Of a DNA stretch of 64,000 nucleotides, positions 27,502 to 36,063 are shown one piece after another. A program made the position numbers and the translations under genes. The notes under the pieces were generated by a model. It was given only the letters and a program-made list of their open reading frames with translations. It had not been told where the DNA came from and searched no databases. Each line of letters begins with the position of its first letter. The first letter of the stretch is position 1. Source of the DNA: a bacterium EF100-94H03 bin56 (GTDB lineage: Bacteria; Pseudomonadota; Alphaproteobacteria; SP197); assembly GCA_002238685.1 (NCBI GenBank), contig MPMV01000015.1, positions 1-64,000 on the forward strand, in the 5' to 3' direction.

Positions 27502-28548
27502 TCAGGCGATGTGCCGGGCCTGGTGACAGGGAAAGACGAGAACGGAATCGTCGTCGAAACGGATCCTGACGTCGGTGCCGGGTTCTGGTGCAGTCTGGCC
27601 AAGAATGCGTGCGCGCAGCGTCTCGCCGTTCCCGAGGCGCAGGGAAACGAGCGTGGAATGCCCGACCAGGCGCCGTTCGATCACCCGTGCACCGGGACCG
27701 TCGCCTTCGGGCGTCAGGTGCAGTCCCTCGGGGCGTATCAGGACATCGACCCTCTGGCCGGTGATGAAACCGTCGGCCAGGACGTCACCTACCGGTGAGT
27801 GGATCCGGCCGGGAGCCGCTGTGCCGTGCAACCAGTTGACGTCGCCGAGGAACCGCGCCACGAACGCCGTTGCCGGACGCTGGTAGACCGCGCCTGGCGT
27901 TCCCGACTGAAGCAGCCTGCCGCCCTGCAGCACGGCAATGCGATCGCCGAGATAGAGCGCTTCCTCGGCGTCGTGGGTGACAATGAGTGTTGTCGTCCCG
28001 ATGTCGCGCAGGATTTCAAGAGTCTGGTCCCTCACCGATTCACGCAAGCGCACGTCGAGACCGGAAAACGGCTCGTCGAGCAGCAGGATTCTCGGTTTGG
28101 GCGCAAGAGCCCGCGCCAGGGCAACACGCTGCTGCTCACCGCCCGACAGCATGTGGGGATACTTCTCTGCGTATCCGCCGAGACCAACCATGTCGAGAAG
28201 ATCCCCGACGGTGGCCTTCGCCTGCCGGCGCCCGCGCAGGCCGAAGGCGATGTTGTCGGCAACACTTAGATGAGGGAAAAGGGCAAATTCCTGGAAGACA
28301 AGGCCCACACCCCGCACCTCGGGTGGCCGGTGGATGCCGTTTCCGGCGACCACTTCGTCACCGATGCGGATCTCGCCAGTTGCGAGGGGTTCAATTCCGG
28401 CGGCAAGGTGCAGGGCGGTGGTCTTGCCGCATCCCGAGGGGCCGACCAAGCACATGACCTCGCCGTCGGCAATCTCGAGATCGACATTTCTCAGGGCTTC
28501 TTCACCGGCCCAGGAGTGACTGACACCTCGAAAGGACAAACCAGGCAT
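27502..28548 (-). CDS. ABC transporter ATP-binding protein (PotA/FbpC type), orphan
   Basis: The 348-residue protein is a canonical ABC ATPase: Walker A GPSGCGKTT near 37, Q-loop VFQEFALFPH, signature LSGGEQQRVALARAL, Walker B ILLLDEPFSGLD, and switch His in VTHDAEEAL. A C-terminal TOBE-type domain (from about 235) places it with importers of ferric iron, polyamines, thiosulfate or similar solutes. No permease or binding-protein gene accompanies it, so it must serve membrane components encoded elsewhere. It lies 79 bases upstream of scpB's end and reads in the same direction as scpAB. Confidence 0.92.
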   Translation of the reverse strand: MPGLSFRGVSHSWAGEEALRNVDLEIADGEVMCLVGPSGCGKTTALHLAAGIEPLATGEIRIGDEVVAGNGIHRPPEVRGVGLVFQEFALFPHLSVADNIAFGLRGRRQAKATVGDLLDMVGLGGYAEKYPHMLSGGEQQRVALARALAPKPRILLLDEPFSGLDVRLRESVRDQTLEILRDIGTTTLIVTHDAEEALYLGDRIAVLQGGRLLQSGTPGAVYQRPATAFVARFLGDVNWLHGTAAPGRIHSPVGDVLADGFITGQRVDVLIRPEGLHLTPEGDGPGARVIERRLVGHSTLVSLRLGNGETLRARILGQTAPEPGTDVRIRFDDDSVLVFPCHQARHIA

Positions 28549-28627
28549 GAAACGTCCGCATGTTGATCACGTTGCCGTGATGCTATGTGCAAACAGTTCT
28601 TATTATCAAGCCTTTCATGACGCGTTG

Positions 28628-29209
28628 TCAGGAGCGCTCCTCCTCGCCGTCACCTGGGCCTCCGGGCAAGGGCAGATCCGGCCTGGTATCGAGCAGTCCC
28701 GCGGCCAGCAACTCGTCGCGTCCCGGCAGATCATCCACTGATTCGAGGCCGAAGTGCTCGAGAAACTCACCACTGGTCCGCCACTGCAGGGGCCTTCCCG
28801 GTGTACGCCGGCGCCCGGACGGACGGATCCAGCCGATCTCGAGGAGAAGATCGAGCGTACCCCGCGAAAGCGAGACACCCCGGATGGACTCGACCTCGGC
28901 GCGGGTCACGGGCTGGTGATACGCAATGATGGCGAGGGTCTCGAGGGCTGCCCGCGACAGCCGGCGGCGGCGCACGGAACGAATCTTCAGATCCGGCCCG
29001 AGATCCACCGCCGTGCGAAAGGACCACTTGCCGGCAATCCGCACCGGTTCAACACCCCGTCCTCTGTAATCCGCCGCAAGCTGGCCAAGACAGGCCCCGA
29101 CATCAACGTCCTCGCCAAGGCGCCCGGCAATCTCCTTCTCGTCGACAGGCTCGGGCGAGGCGAACAGCAGGGCCTCGACGATGCGCACATCCCGGTTTGG
29201 CGTCTTCAT
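28628..29209 (-). CDS. scpB: Segregation and condensation protein B
   Basis: ScpB is the winged-helix kite subunit of the SMC-ScpAB condensin that compacts and segregates the chromosome. The 193-residue protein has the N-terminal motif RIVEALLFASPEPV, the LSRAALETLAIIAYHQPVTR core near residue 82, and the RGV-SRGTLDLLLEIGWI segment. ATG 29209 overlaps the scpA stop by four bases (ATGA). In many Alphaproteobacteria tatA follows directly; here an ABC ATPase does. Confidence 0.95.
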   Translation of the reverse strand: MKTPNRDVRIVEALLFASPEPVDEKEIAGRLGEDVDVGACLGQLAADYRGRGVEPVRIAGKWSFRTAVDLGPDLKIRSVRRRRLSRAALETLAIIAYHQPVTRAEVESIRGVSLSRGTLDLLLEIGWIRPSGRRRTPGRPLQWRTSGEFLEHFGLESVDDLPGRDELLAAGLLDTRPDLPLPGGPGDGEEERS

Positions 29210-29988
29210 GATCCGCGCCTTCTGATCTCGATCGGTGTCCAGGCACCATCCTGGCGCAGTTCCGCCTTCCCCTGGCGGGCCAGTTCAAGCCCTGCAACCA
29301 GGGTCGAACTGACGACGGACCGGTAATAGAGACCGCTGCGCAAATCCTCGGGAAGCAGGCTGATCATGTCCTTCCAGTCGGGCAGATCGCCAACCAGTTC
29401 CTCAAGACGCTGCAGGGCCGTCTCCACGGAAAACACCTCGACGGGCTCCGGCCGCCAGTCCTGCCGGCGCACACGCTGCAGGAGCTCGCCATAGGCCCTG
29501 AGCAGGCGCCAGAGGGACTCGCGCCACACGTCCCGGGTCTCGACGGGCAGGCCTTCGGGATGACCACAGCGAAAGACATCACGGTCAAGAAGGGGAAGCG
29601 CCATGAGCGCCCGGGCGCTGTCCCGCATCGATTCGAGACGTTGGAGCTGGAATTGCAGCGCCTCGGCCATGAGTTCCGGAGACGGTGCTTCCCCTTCTTC
29701 GCGAGGGATCAGGAGTCGGGACTTGAGGTAGGCCAGCCAGGCCGCCATGACGAGATAGTCGGCGGCGAGTTCCAGATGACGGTGACGGGCGCGGGCCACG
29801 AACGCGAGGTACTGATCAGCAAGATCAACCATGGAAATGCGGGCAAGGTCGACCTTCTGCTGACGCGCCAGTGCCAACAGGACATCGAGCGGACCCTCGT
29901 AACCCTCCACATCCACGCGGAAGACGCCGGAGGGACCGGGCGTCGGGCCCGCCTCATCCTCGGCAAAGTCCTCGCCGGTCACCTGCAT
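29206..29988 (-). CDS. scpA: Segregation and condensation protein A
   Basis: ScpA is the kleisin that closes the SMC ring. The 260-residue protein has the N-terminal motif FRVDVEGYEGPLDVLLALARQ near residue 23, then YLVMAAWLAYLKSRLLIP, and a C-terminal winged-helix region (ISLLPEDLRS and further). Start ATG 29988 follows the site-2 protease by 90 bases. It is translationally coupled to scpB. Confidence 0.95.
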   Translation of the reverse strand: MQVTGEDFAEDEAGPTPGPSGVFRVDVEGYEGPLDVLLALARQQKVDLARISMVDLADQYLAFVARARHRHLELAADYLVMAAWLAYLKSRLLIPREEGEAPSPELMAEALQFQLQRLESMRDSARALMALPLLDRDVFRCGHPEGLPVETRDVWRESLWRLLRAYGELLQRVRRQDWRPEPVEVFSVETALQRLEELVGDLPDWKDMISLLPEDLRSGLYYRSVVSSTLVAGLELARQGKAELRQDGAWTPIEIRRRGS

Positions 29989-30078
29989 CCAGCCTCCATC
30001 CGACCAGAATGTGAGTCTCGCCGCATTCCCGCCGCGATTCCAGCCACCATGTCCAGTCTCCGCAGAGAGGATCGTCCA

Positions 30079-30768
30079 TCATACCATCGCGACGAAGACG
30101 ATGGCGTGGATGATGGCCTCGACCGGAGGCAATAGGAGTCGGGAAAGAATGGCGATATCCAGTCCGATCTGTTCGCCGATGAGCGGTGGCAACGCGATGA
30201 GGGCGACAAGGATGGCGATACCGTATCGTTCCATGCGCTGGAAGGGCGCCGCCAGGCGAGACGGAAGAAGGCCTGTCACCACGCGTCCGCCATCGAGCGG
30301 GGGGAGTGGCAGCATGTTGAAGACTGCCAGCACGACATTGATGATCAGCGCATTGCGCAGGTTGGCGGCGAGCCAGGCGGAGGCCACATCGGGGACGAGA
30401 ACCACGAGGTGAAAGGCGAGGGCCGCCGCAAGTGCCATCAGAAGATTGATGGCCGGACCGGCAGCCGCCACCAGAACCATGTCGCGCCGCGGCCTGCCAA
30501 GACGATGGAACCGCACCGGGACCGGCCGGGCATAGCCGAACAGGAAGGGCGCCTGGAAGAGGAGCAGGAGGCACGGCAGCAGAACCGTTCCAAACCGGTC
30601 GATGTGCTTCAGGGGATTGAACGTGACCCGTCCCATGAGCCGGGCGGTGTCGTCCCCGAGTTTCCACGCTACCCAGCCGTGTGCGGCCTCATGAAGTGTG
30701 ATGGCGGTCAGCACCGGCAGAGCCCAGACCGAAACCAGCCACAGGATTCCCTCCACGTCGAAGCTCAT
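30079..30768 (-). CDS. Site-2 protease family (M50) membrane protein
   Basis: The 229-residue intramembrane zinc metalloprotease has HEAAH near residue 25 (HExxH type) and the third ligand motif NMLPLPPLDGGRV near 150, with about five membrane spans. Such short proteins without a PDZ domain are a common companion of nagZ and scpAB in Alphaproteobacteria; their substrates are unknown. ATG 30768 overlaps the nagZ stop by four bases (ATGA), which is why I reject the in-frame start 42 bases upstream. Confidence 0.92.
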   Translation of the reverse strand: MSFDVEGILWLVSVWALPVLTAITLHEAAHGWVAWKLGDDTARLMGRVTFNPLKHIDRFGTVLLPCLLLLFQAPFLFGYARPVPVRFHRLGRPRRDMVLVAAAGPAINLLMALAAALAFHLVVLVPDVASAWLAANLRNALIINVVLAVFNMLPLPPLDGGRVVTGLLPSRLAAPFQRMERYGIAILVALIALPPLIGEQIGLDIAILSRLLLPPVEAIIHAIVFVAMV

Positions 30769-31757
30769 GGCGTGGCCACCAGACGCGCGAGTTCCGCACG
30801 GGCCGTGCACGGGTCGAATCCGGGTTGCGGCGAACGACGCGCTGCCGCCGCTTTCACCACCCGCTCCAGGGCGTCACCGGCGAGTTCCGGTGTTGCGGCG
30901 GCAACGCGCTCACGCACCTCCAGAGGCTGGTTGCAGTGCATCACCACATCGATCCCGGCGGCGATGCACGACCGGGCCCTTGCTTCATGGGGACCGCTCA
31001 GAGCCTCCATATCGATGGCATCAGTCATCAGCACACCGTCAAATCCCAGTTCACCGCGAATGATGCGGCGGATCACCTCCGGTGAAGCTGAAGCCGGATT
31101 CCGGCTGTCGATGGCCGTGTAGACAACATGGGCCACCATGCCGAAGGGACTGGCGGCCAGGCGTCGGAAGGGAACGAAGTCCTGCTCCCTCAGGACAGCG
31201 AGGTCCGTGTCGACGCGTGGCAACCTGTGGTGCGGGTCCTCGATCACCCGGCCGTGGCCAGGCATGTGCTTGATCGTCGCCTGCACGCCGCCCGCATCAA
31301 GACCATCGATGAAGGCCGCCCCGAGGCCGCTGACACGATCGGGGTCATGAGAGAAAGCGCGGTCACCGATGACATCGTTCATGCCTGCAAGACCGAGGTC
31401 GAGCGAGGGGGCGCACGTGACATCGATGCCCAGTGATGCCATGTCATGGGCCAGCAGGCGACCGGCAAGCCAGGCGGCCCGCTCCCCTCCCCGGGCAATC
31501 ATCGCGGGTGGCAGACCGGGCCACCAGTAGGGTTCCCCGAGACGCGCCACGCGCCCGCCTTCCTGGTCGACCATGACCGGCGCGTCGGCGCGTCCGACGA
31601 TGTCGCGGAAGGACGCCACGAGATCGCCGACCTGGACCGGATCGCCAATGTTGCGGCGGAAGAGAATGATGCCGAGGGGATCAAAGGCGCGCAAGAAGGA
31701 CCGTTCAGGCGCCGTGATGCGGATCCCGGCAATATCGGTGATGAGAGCGCGCGGCAC
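30765..31757 (-). CDS. nagZ: Beta-N-acetylhexosaminidase
   Basis: NagZ is the cytoplasmic family 3 glycosidase that removes N-acetylglucosamine from anhydromuropeptides during cell wall recycling. The 330-residue protein has the loop motif KHMPGHG and DPHHRLP with the catalytic His, and the nucleophile Asp in VLMTDAIDMEAL near residue 245. Translation starts at GTG 31757, two bases after the SPOR-gene stop. The C-terminus overlaps the site-2 protease gene. Confidence 0.96.
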   Translation of the reverse strand: MPRALITDIAGIRITAPERSFLRAFDPLGIILFRRNIGDPVQVGDLVASFRDIVGRADAPVMVDQEGGRVARLGEPYWWPGLPPAMIARGGERAAWLAGRLLAHDMASLGIDVTCAPSLDLGLAGMNDVIGDRAFSHDPDRVSGLGAAFIDGLDAGGVQATIKHMPGHGRVIEDPHHRLPRVDTDLAVLREQDFVPFRRLAASPFGMVAHVVYTAIDSRNPASASPEVIRRIIRGELGFDGVLMTDAIDMEALSGPHEARARSCIAAGIDVVMHCNQPLEVRERVAAATPELAGDALERVVKAAAARRSPQPGFDPCTARAELARLVATP

Positions 31758-31761
31758 AGTG

Positions 31762-32607
31762 TCAGTGGGTCACGACACGGCACTCGAGGGCGCGCTCGAC
31801 AACCGCGGCACACAGCCCTTCAGCCTCCTGCCTCGCCTCGAATTCGCCGATGGTGAGGCGGAAGAAGTGGCTGCCGTCGAGGGATATTCTGGTGATGATT
31901 GCCTCAAGCCCTCCAAAGAGATCGTTGTGTCCACGATACAGCCGATCCCAGGCAGCCGTTGCCAGCTCCTCGCTGGAATACGCGGCAATGCGGACACCAT
32001 AGCGCGTTCCAGTCCCGGCGACTTCCGGTTCGCCGACAGAATCTTCCCCGAGGGAAGCTGCGACATCCGAGAAGGACAATGAACCCGTCCCGGCGGCGTC
32101 ATCAGCAGTGACGGTGCCTGGCCCCCAATTGACTTCCGGCGGCGCCGGCTTGTCGTCTGGCAGGGGAGGCACTGGTTGGGGGGTCTCGTCGAGAGCCTCG
32201 TCGACCATGGCCGAGACCTGTTCGGCATCGAAGATCGGGTCGACCACAGCCCCTTCCATGGCGGGCTCCAGCGGCGCCTCGGCGACATCAACGACCACAT
32301 CCCCCACCTCCTGCGCCCCGGTATCGAGCACAAATGGCTCCTCGGGAGGCGGCATCAGAACCTCATGGCCCTCGCTCTCCTCGCCGTTGGCGGTGGTCTC
32401 GAGAACCAGGATGCCGGTGTTGGGAATGTCCGAAATGTCTGCGGTTTCTGGCGCCACCCGATAAGGTTCGGTATCGGCCCGGAACACCGTTACCTCCCGA
32501 ATTCCGGTGTCGTCCCTGTCAAACAAGACGAACCACGCGGCGCCTCCCGCAGCCAGGAGGATCAGGAGCAGTGCGATGACGAGGCGCCACGGTCCGCGTC
32601 GTCGCAC
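31762..32607 (-). CDS. SPOR domain-containing membrane protein
   Basis: The 281-residue protein has one N-terminal span (about 8-28), a long acidic Pro-rich periplasmic linker, and a C-terminal SPOR domain (YGVRIAAYSSEELATAAWDR to the end) that binds denuded glycan strands at the septum. GTG 32607 is preceded by AGGGA at eight bases and AGGAGG further out. The same frame stays open upstream to the argS stop and would add about 32 charged residues, but only with a CTG start at 32703, so the shorter form is preferred. Its place between argS and nagZ is conserved. Confidence 0.9.
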   Translation of the reverse strand: MRRRGPWRLVIALLLILLAAGGAAWFVLFDRDDTGIREVTVFRADTEPYRVAPETADISDIPNTGILVLETTANGEESEGHEVLMPPPEEPFVLDTGAQEVGDVVVDVAEAPLEPAMEGAVVDPIFDAEQVSAMVDEALDETPQPVPPLPDDKPAPPEVNWGPGTVTADDAAGTGSLSFSDVAASLGEDSVGEPEVAGTGTRYGVRIAAYSSEELATAAWDRLYRGHNDLFGGLEAIITRISLDGSHFFRLTIGEFEARQEAEGLCAAVVERALECRVVTH

Positions 32608-32699
32608 GGGCGCCGTCCCTGCCTCCTGGACGGGAATCTGCCGTTCTTCCCGGGGTTCGGGTTCTCCACCGGCGAAGAGTGTTGGTTCGCGGCGGTCGT

Positions 32700-34469
32700 T
32701 CAGCGCATGACCTCCCTGGGTTCGACACCGACAAGAAGCAGACCACGGGCAATCACCTGCCGTGTAGCCGCGCTGAGCGCAAGTCTGGCGCGTGTCAGAT
32801 CCGCCTCTCCATCCACAACAAGACGCAGGGAAGGATCATCCCTGCCCGTGTTCCACAATGCGTGAAACTCTCCGGCAAGAGTGTTGAGCCAGGCGGCGAT
32901 GCGATGGGGTTCGTGGGCGGAGGCGGCGGCATCGATGGCGGCGGGCCATCCGGCCAGGGTCCTGATGAGGGCGATCTCGCGGGATTCCGTGAGCCGGGAC
33001 AGGGGCGCGCGGGCGAGTTCGGACGTGTCGATTCCCGCCTCGCCGGCCTTGCGCAGGACCGAGCAGATGCGCGCGTGGGCATACTGGACATAGAACACGG
33101 GATTGTCCTTCGACTGCTCCAGCGCCTTCACCGGATCAAAGTCAAGCGGCACGTCGTTGCGGCGTGTCACCATGATGAACCTCAGCACGTCCTTGCCGAC
33201 CGATTCGACAACCTCACGCATGGTGACGTAGCGACCGGCCCGCTTCGACATTCTCGCCAGCCGGTCATTGCCGGTAAAGCGGACGAGCTGGGTCAGCAGG
33301 ATGTTGAAGGAGGCCCGGTCATCCGAGAGCGCCGCCACCGCGGCCTTGAGCCGCTTGACGTAACCGGCGTGGTCGGCCCCGAAGACATTGATGATGAGAT
33401 CGAACCCTCTTTCAACCTTGCCGTTGTGATAGGCGATGTCCGGGGCGAAATAGCTCCAGGAGCCATCTGACTTCCTGAGTGGTCGATCGAGATCATCGCC
33501 AAAACACGTGGAGCGAAACAGGGTTTGGGGCACGGGCTCCCAGTCCTCGGGCTCCCTGCCCTTCGGCGGTTCCAGCACGCCGGTGTAGATAAGGCCACGT
33601 GCATCGAGCTTCTCCAGACACCTCTCGATCCCGCCGGATTCCATCATGGCGCGTTCCGAACTGAATACCTCCTGATGAACGCCCGCCAGGGCAAGATCGT
33701 GGCGAACGATTTCCATCATCCTTTCAATGACGAAGGAGCGGACCTCCACGAGAGCCTCCGGCAACGGCAGACTGCCAGGCTGACGGTCGCCGATGGCCTG
33801 TTTCAGCGTCGTTCCGTACCTGCCTGCGAGAATCCTTCCCGTCTCGATGAGATAATCGCCCGGGTAGAGTCCCTCCAGGACCGCAGCGTCCTGCGGTTCA
33901 CCGAGCGCCTCGAGGTAGCGGACATAGGCGGACCAGGCGAGAACATCGACCTGGGCTCCGGCATCGTTGATGTAGTACTCCCTGGTCACCTTCCAGCCAA
34001 CGGCCTCGAGCAGGGAGGCAAGCACATCTCCGATGACAGCGCCACGCGCCGTACCCACATGCAGTGGCCCTGTGGGATTGGCGGATACGTACTCGACACA
34101 GGCCTTGCGTCCGCGGCCACGGTCCGCCAGCAGGGCGTCGGGTCCATGGACAAGAAGGCGCTCCAGCCAGGTGTGCCAGAAGCTCTCGCGAAGCGTGATA
34201 TTGATGAAGCCAGGACCGGCGCTGACGGCCGTCGCCACGTCAGGGTCCTGACGCAGTTCGCGGATGATCAGGTCTGCGATCTCACGCGGCGCCATGCTGT
34301 TCGCCCCGGCCAGCACGAGAGCGGCGTTGGTCGCAAGGTCGCCGTGATCGGCCTGGCGTGGCTCCGACACCTGGATGCGATCGATCAGACCGGCAGCAAC
34401 GACGCCCCGGGTCTCGAGCGACTCCACTGCGGCGCGGATGCGCGAAGTAAACTCCTCATGGACATTCAT
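32700..34469 (-). CDS. argS: Arginine-tRNA ligase
   Basis: ArgRS charges tRNA-Arg. The 589-residue class I enzyme has the N-terminal Add-1 domain (to about 105), the HIGH-type motif ANPTGPLHVGTARGAV near 130, a KMSKS-like motif ARMSKRAG near 405, and the C-terminal anticodon-binding DALR domain (YAHARICSVLRKA and further). ATG 34469 overlaps the dgt stop by four bases. The C-terminus is followed immediately by the SPOR gene. Confidence 0.98.
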   Translation of the reverse strand: MNVHEEFTSRIRAAVESLETRGVVAAGLIDRIQVSEPRQADHGDLATNAALVLAGANSMAPREIADLIIRELRQDPDVATAVSAGPGFINITLRESFWHTWLERLLVHGPDALLADRGRGRKACVEYVSANPTGPLHVGTARGAVIGDVLASLLEAVGWKVTREYYINDAGAQVDVLAWSAYVRYLEALGEPQDAAVLEGLYPGDYLIETGRILAGRYGTTLKQAIGDRQPGSLPLPEALVEVRSFVIERMMEIVRHDLALAGVHQEVFSSERAMMESGGIERCLEKLDARGLIYTGVLEPPKGREPEDWEPVPQTLFRSTCFGDDLDRPLRKSDGSWSYFAPDIAYHNGKVERGFDLIINVFGADHAGYVKRLKAAVAALSDDRASFNILLTQLVRFTGNDRLARMSKRAGRYVTMREVVESVGKDVLRFIMVTRRNDVPLDFDPVKALEQSKDNPVFYVQYAHARICSVLRKAGEAGIDTSELARAPLSRLTESREIALIRTLAGWPAAIDAAASAHEPHRIAAWLNTLAGEFHALWNTGRDDPSLRLVVDGEADLTRARLALSAATRQVIARGLLLVGVEPREVMR

Positions 34470-35611
34470 GGCTCTTGGCGTACCAGGCGTTGATGTTCCC
34501 TGTGTGCGAAGCGGTCGGTCATGCCGGCGAGATAGTCTGCGACAAGGCGCATGCGGTCTGCTTCGTCACACCCATCCAGATGTTCCTTCCATTCGACCGG
34601 GAGAAGTCGTGGATCGTCACGGAAGGCTGAAAACAGTTCGCCAAGTAAGCTTCCGGCCTCCCTGGTCTGATCTCGCAACCGTTCGTGGCAGTACATATTT
34701 GTGTAGAGCCACGCCTTCAAGCCCGCCGCCGAATCTGCGAAGGCCTCGCTGAAACCGATGACCGGCTCGTCGTGCCAACGGACATCATCGGCCGACTGCG
34801 GGCGAGCCCCGGCCAGAGTGGCGCGCGATGTCTCGATCAGATCCCGAACCTGGGCATCGATGATCTTTCTCATGGTTTCATGGATCTTGCGCACGAGGGG
34901 CGCATCGGGCCAGCACTCCGCGACCTCCCTGATCGCCGCCGCGGCAACCGGCACGCCGGCGAGGTCATCCAGCGAGAACAGGCCCATTCTCAGGCCATCG
35001 TCGAGATCATGGCCGTTGTAGGCAATGTCGTCGGCCAGCGAGGCGACCTGGGCCTCCACGCCGGGGAATGAATCGACCTCGAGATCCTGCACGCGGTTGT
35101 AGTGCGCAATTGCCGGCGGTAACTCCGACAATAGCGGGCCATTGTGCTTGACCACGCCCTCGAGGGTTTCCCAGGTCAGGTTGAGGCCGTCGAAGGCGGC
35201 ATAGGGAGATTCCAGCCGCGTGAGGATGCGGAATGTCTGGATGTTGTGGCTGAAACCTCCCCACGACGCCATGGCCTCATCGAGAACCTTCTCGCCGATG
35301 TGGCCGAACGGGGTGTGACCGAGATCGTGGGCAAGCGCGATCGACTCGGCAAGATCCTCGTCGACAGCCAGACAGCGGGCGATGGTCCGGGCAATCTGCG
35401 CCACCTCGAGGGAATGGGTCATGCGAGTGCGGTGATGGTCGCCGTGGACCGTGGCGAAGACCTGTGTCTTGTGCATCAGACGACGGAACGCCCTGCTGTG
35501 AAGGATGCGGTCACGATCTCGCTGGTAATCGCTGCGATAGCAGGACGGCCGTTCGGCGAAACGACGGCCACGGCTCGTCCCCTGGTGTGCGGCATAGGGT
35601 GCTGGCGTCAT
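34466..35611 (-). CDS. dgt: Deoxyguanosinetriphosphate triphosphohydrolase-like protein
   Basis: This is a 381-residue HD-domain enzyme that removes triphosphate from dNTPs, acting in dNTP balance. The metal motif is visible as H-HD-D: RMTHSLEVAQIAR, ALAHDLGHTPFGHIGE and a later DDIAYNGHDLDD. The N-terminus RSDYQRDRDRILHSRAFRRL is typical. It starts at ATG 35611 and is coupled to argS by an ATGA overlap. Proteobacterial members of this length form the dgt-like subgroup whose preferred substrate varies. Confidence 0.94.
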   Translation of the reverse strand: MTPAPYAAHQGTSRGRRFAERPSCYRSDYQRDRDRILHSRAFRRLMHKTQVFATVHGDHHRTRMTHSLEVAQIARTIARCLAVDEDLAESIALAHDLGHTPFGHIGEKVLDEAMASWGGFSHNIQTFRILTRLESPYAAFDGLNLTWETLEGVVKHNGPLLSELPPAIAHYNRVQDLEVDSFPGVEAQVASLADDIAYNGHDLDDGLRMGLFSLDDLAGVPVAAAAIREVAECWPDAPLVRKIHETMRKIIDAQVRDLIETSRATLAGARPQSADDVRWHDEPVIGFSEAFADSAAGLKAWLYTNMYCHERLRDQTREAGSLLGELFSAFRDDPRLLPVEWKEHLDGCDEADRMRLVADYLAGMTDRFAHREHQRLVRQEP

Positions 35612-35643
35612 GGTGCCCCGTTGTTACTCCATCGCATGCAGGA

Positions 35644-35672
35644 TTGACAGCAACCAGCGGCGCCACTAGGTA
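35644..35672 (+). promoter_or_regulatory. Probable sigma-70 promoter of erpA
   Basis: TTGACA at 35644-35649 is a perfect -35 box. At 17 bases spacing the -10 position reads TAGGTA (35667-35672), a weak match but close to the TAGGTT of the tRNA-Lys promoter in this window. Transcription would start near 35680, about 22 bases before the erpA ATG. Confidence 0.45.
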
Positions 35673-35701
35673 TTGATAGAGAACCGGGCAGGATGCGGAC
35701 G

Positions 35702-36043
35702 ATGGGCGACACCCTTCTCCAGGATGGCATCAACGTCTCCGAAGATGCTGCCGCCAGGATCAGCGACATCATGGCTGGAGAGGGCGGCGGTCGTCTGCGG
35801 ATTGTCGTCACCGGGGGCGGCTGTTCGGGGTTCCAGTACCATTTCACGGTCGACGAGGGCCCCGAGGAGGGTGATGTCGAATACGGCACGGGCGTTGCGC
35901 GAATCGTGATCGACGATATCTCCCTTCGATACCTTGCCGGTTCCACCCTCCAGTTCGTGAACAGTCTCGAGGGCAGCTACTTCACTCTCGACAACCCCAA
36001 TGCCACGTCGTCATGCGGCTGTGGCACCTCATTCGCGATCTGA
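35702..36043 (+). CDS. erpA: Iron-sulfur cluster insertion protein ErpA
   Basis: This 113-residue A-type carrier delivers Fe-S clusters to apoproteins. The three cysteine ligands are present: GGGCSGFQY in the middle and SSCGCG at the C-terminus, with the family spacing. ATG 35702 is chosen because AGGA lies eight bases before it; ATG 35693 has no spaced site. It is divergent from dgt and followed 20 bases later by xthA, a pairing seen in several Alphaproteobacteria. Confidence 0.95.
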   Translation: MGDTLLQDGINVSEDAAARISDIMAGEGGGRLRIVVTGGGCSGFQYHFTVDEGPEEGDVEYGTGVARIVIDDISLRYLAGSTLQFVNSLEGSYFTLDNPNATSSCGCGTSFAI

Positions 36044-36063
36044 CACGTCCGCCTTGCCGGCAC

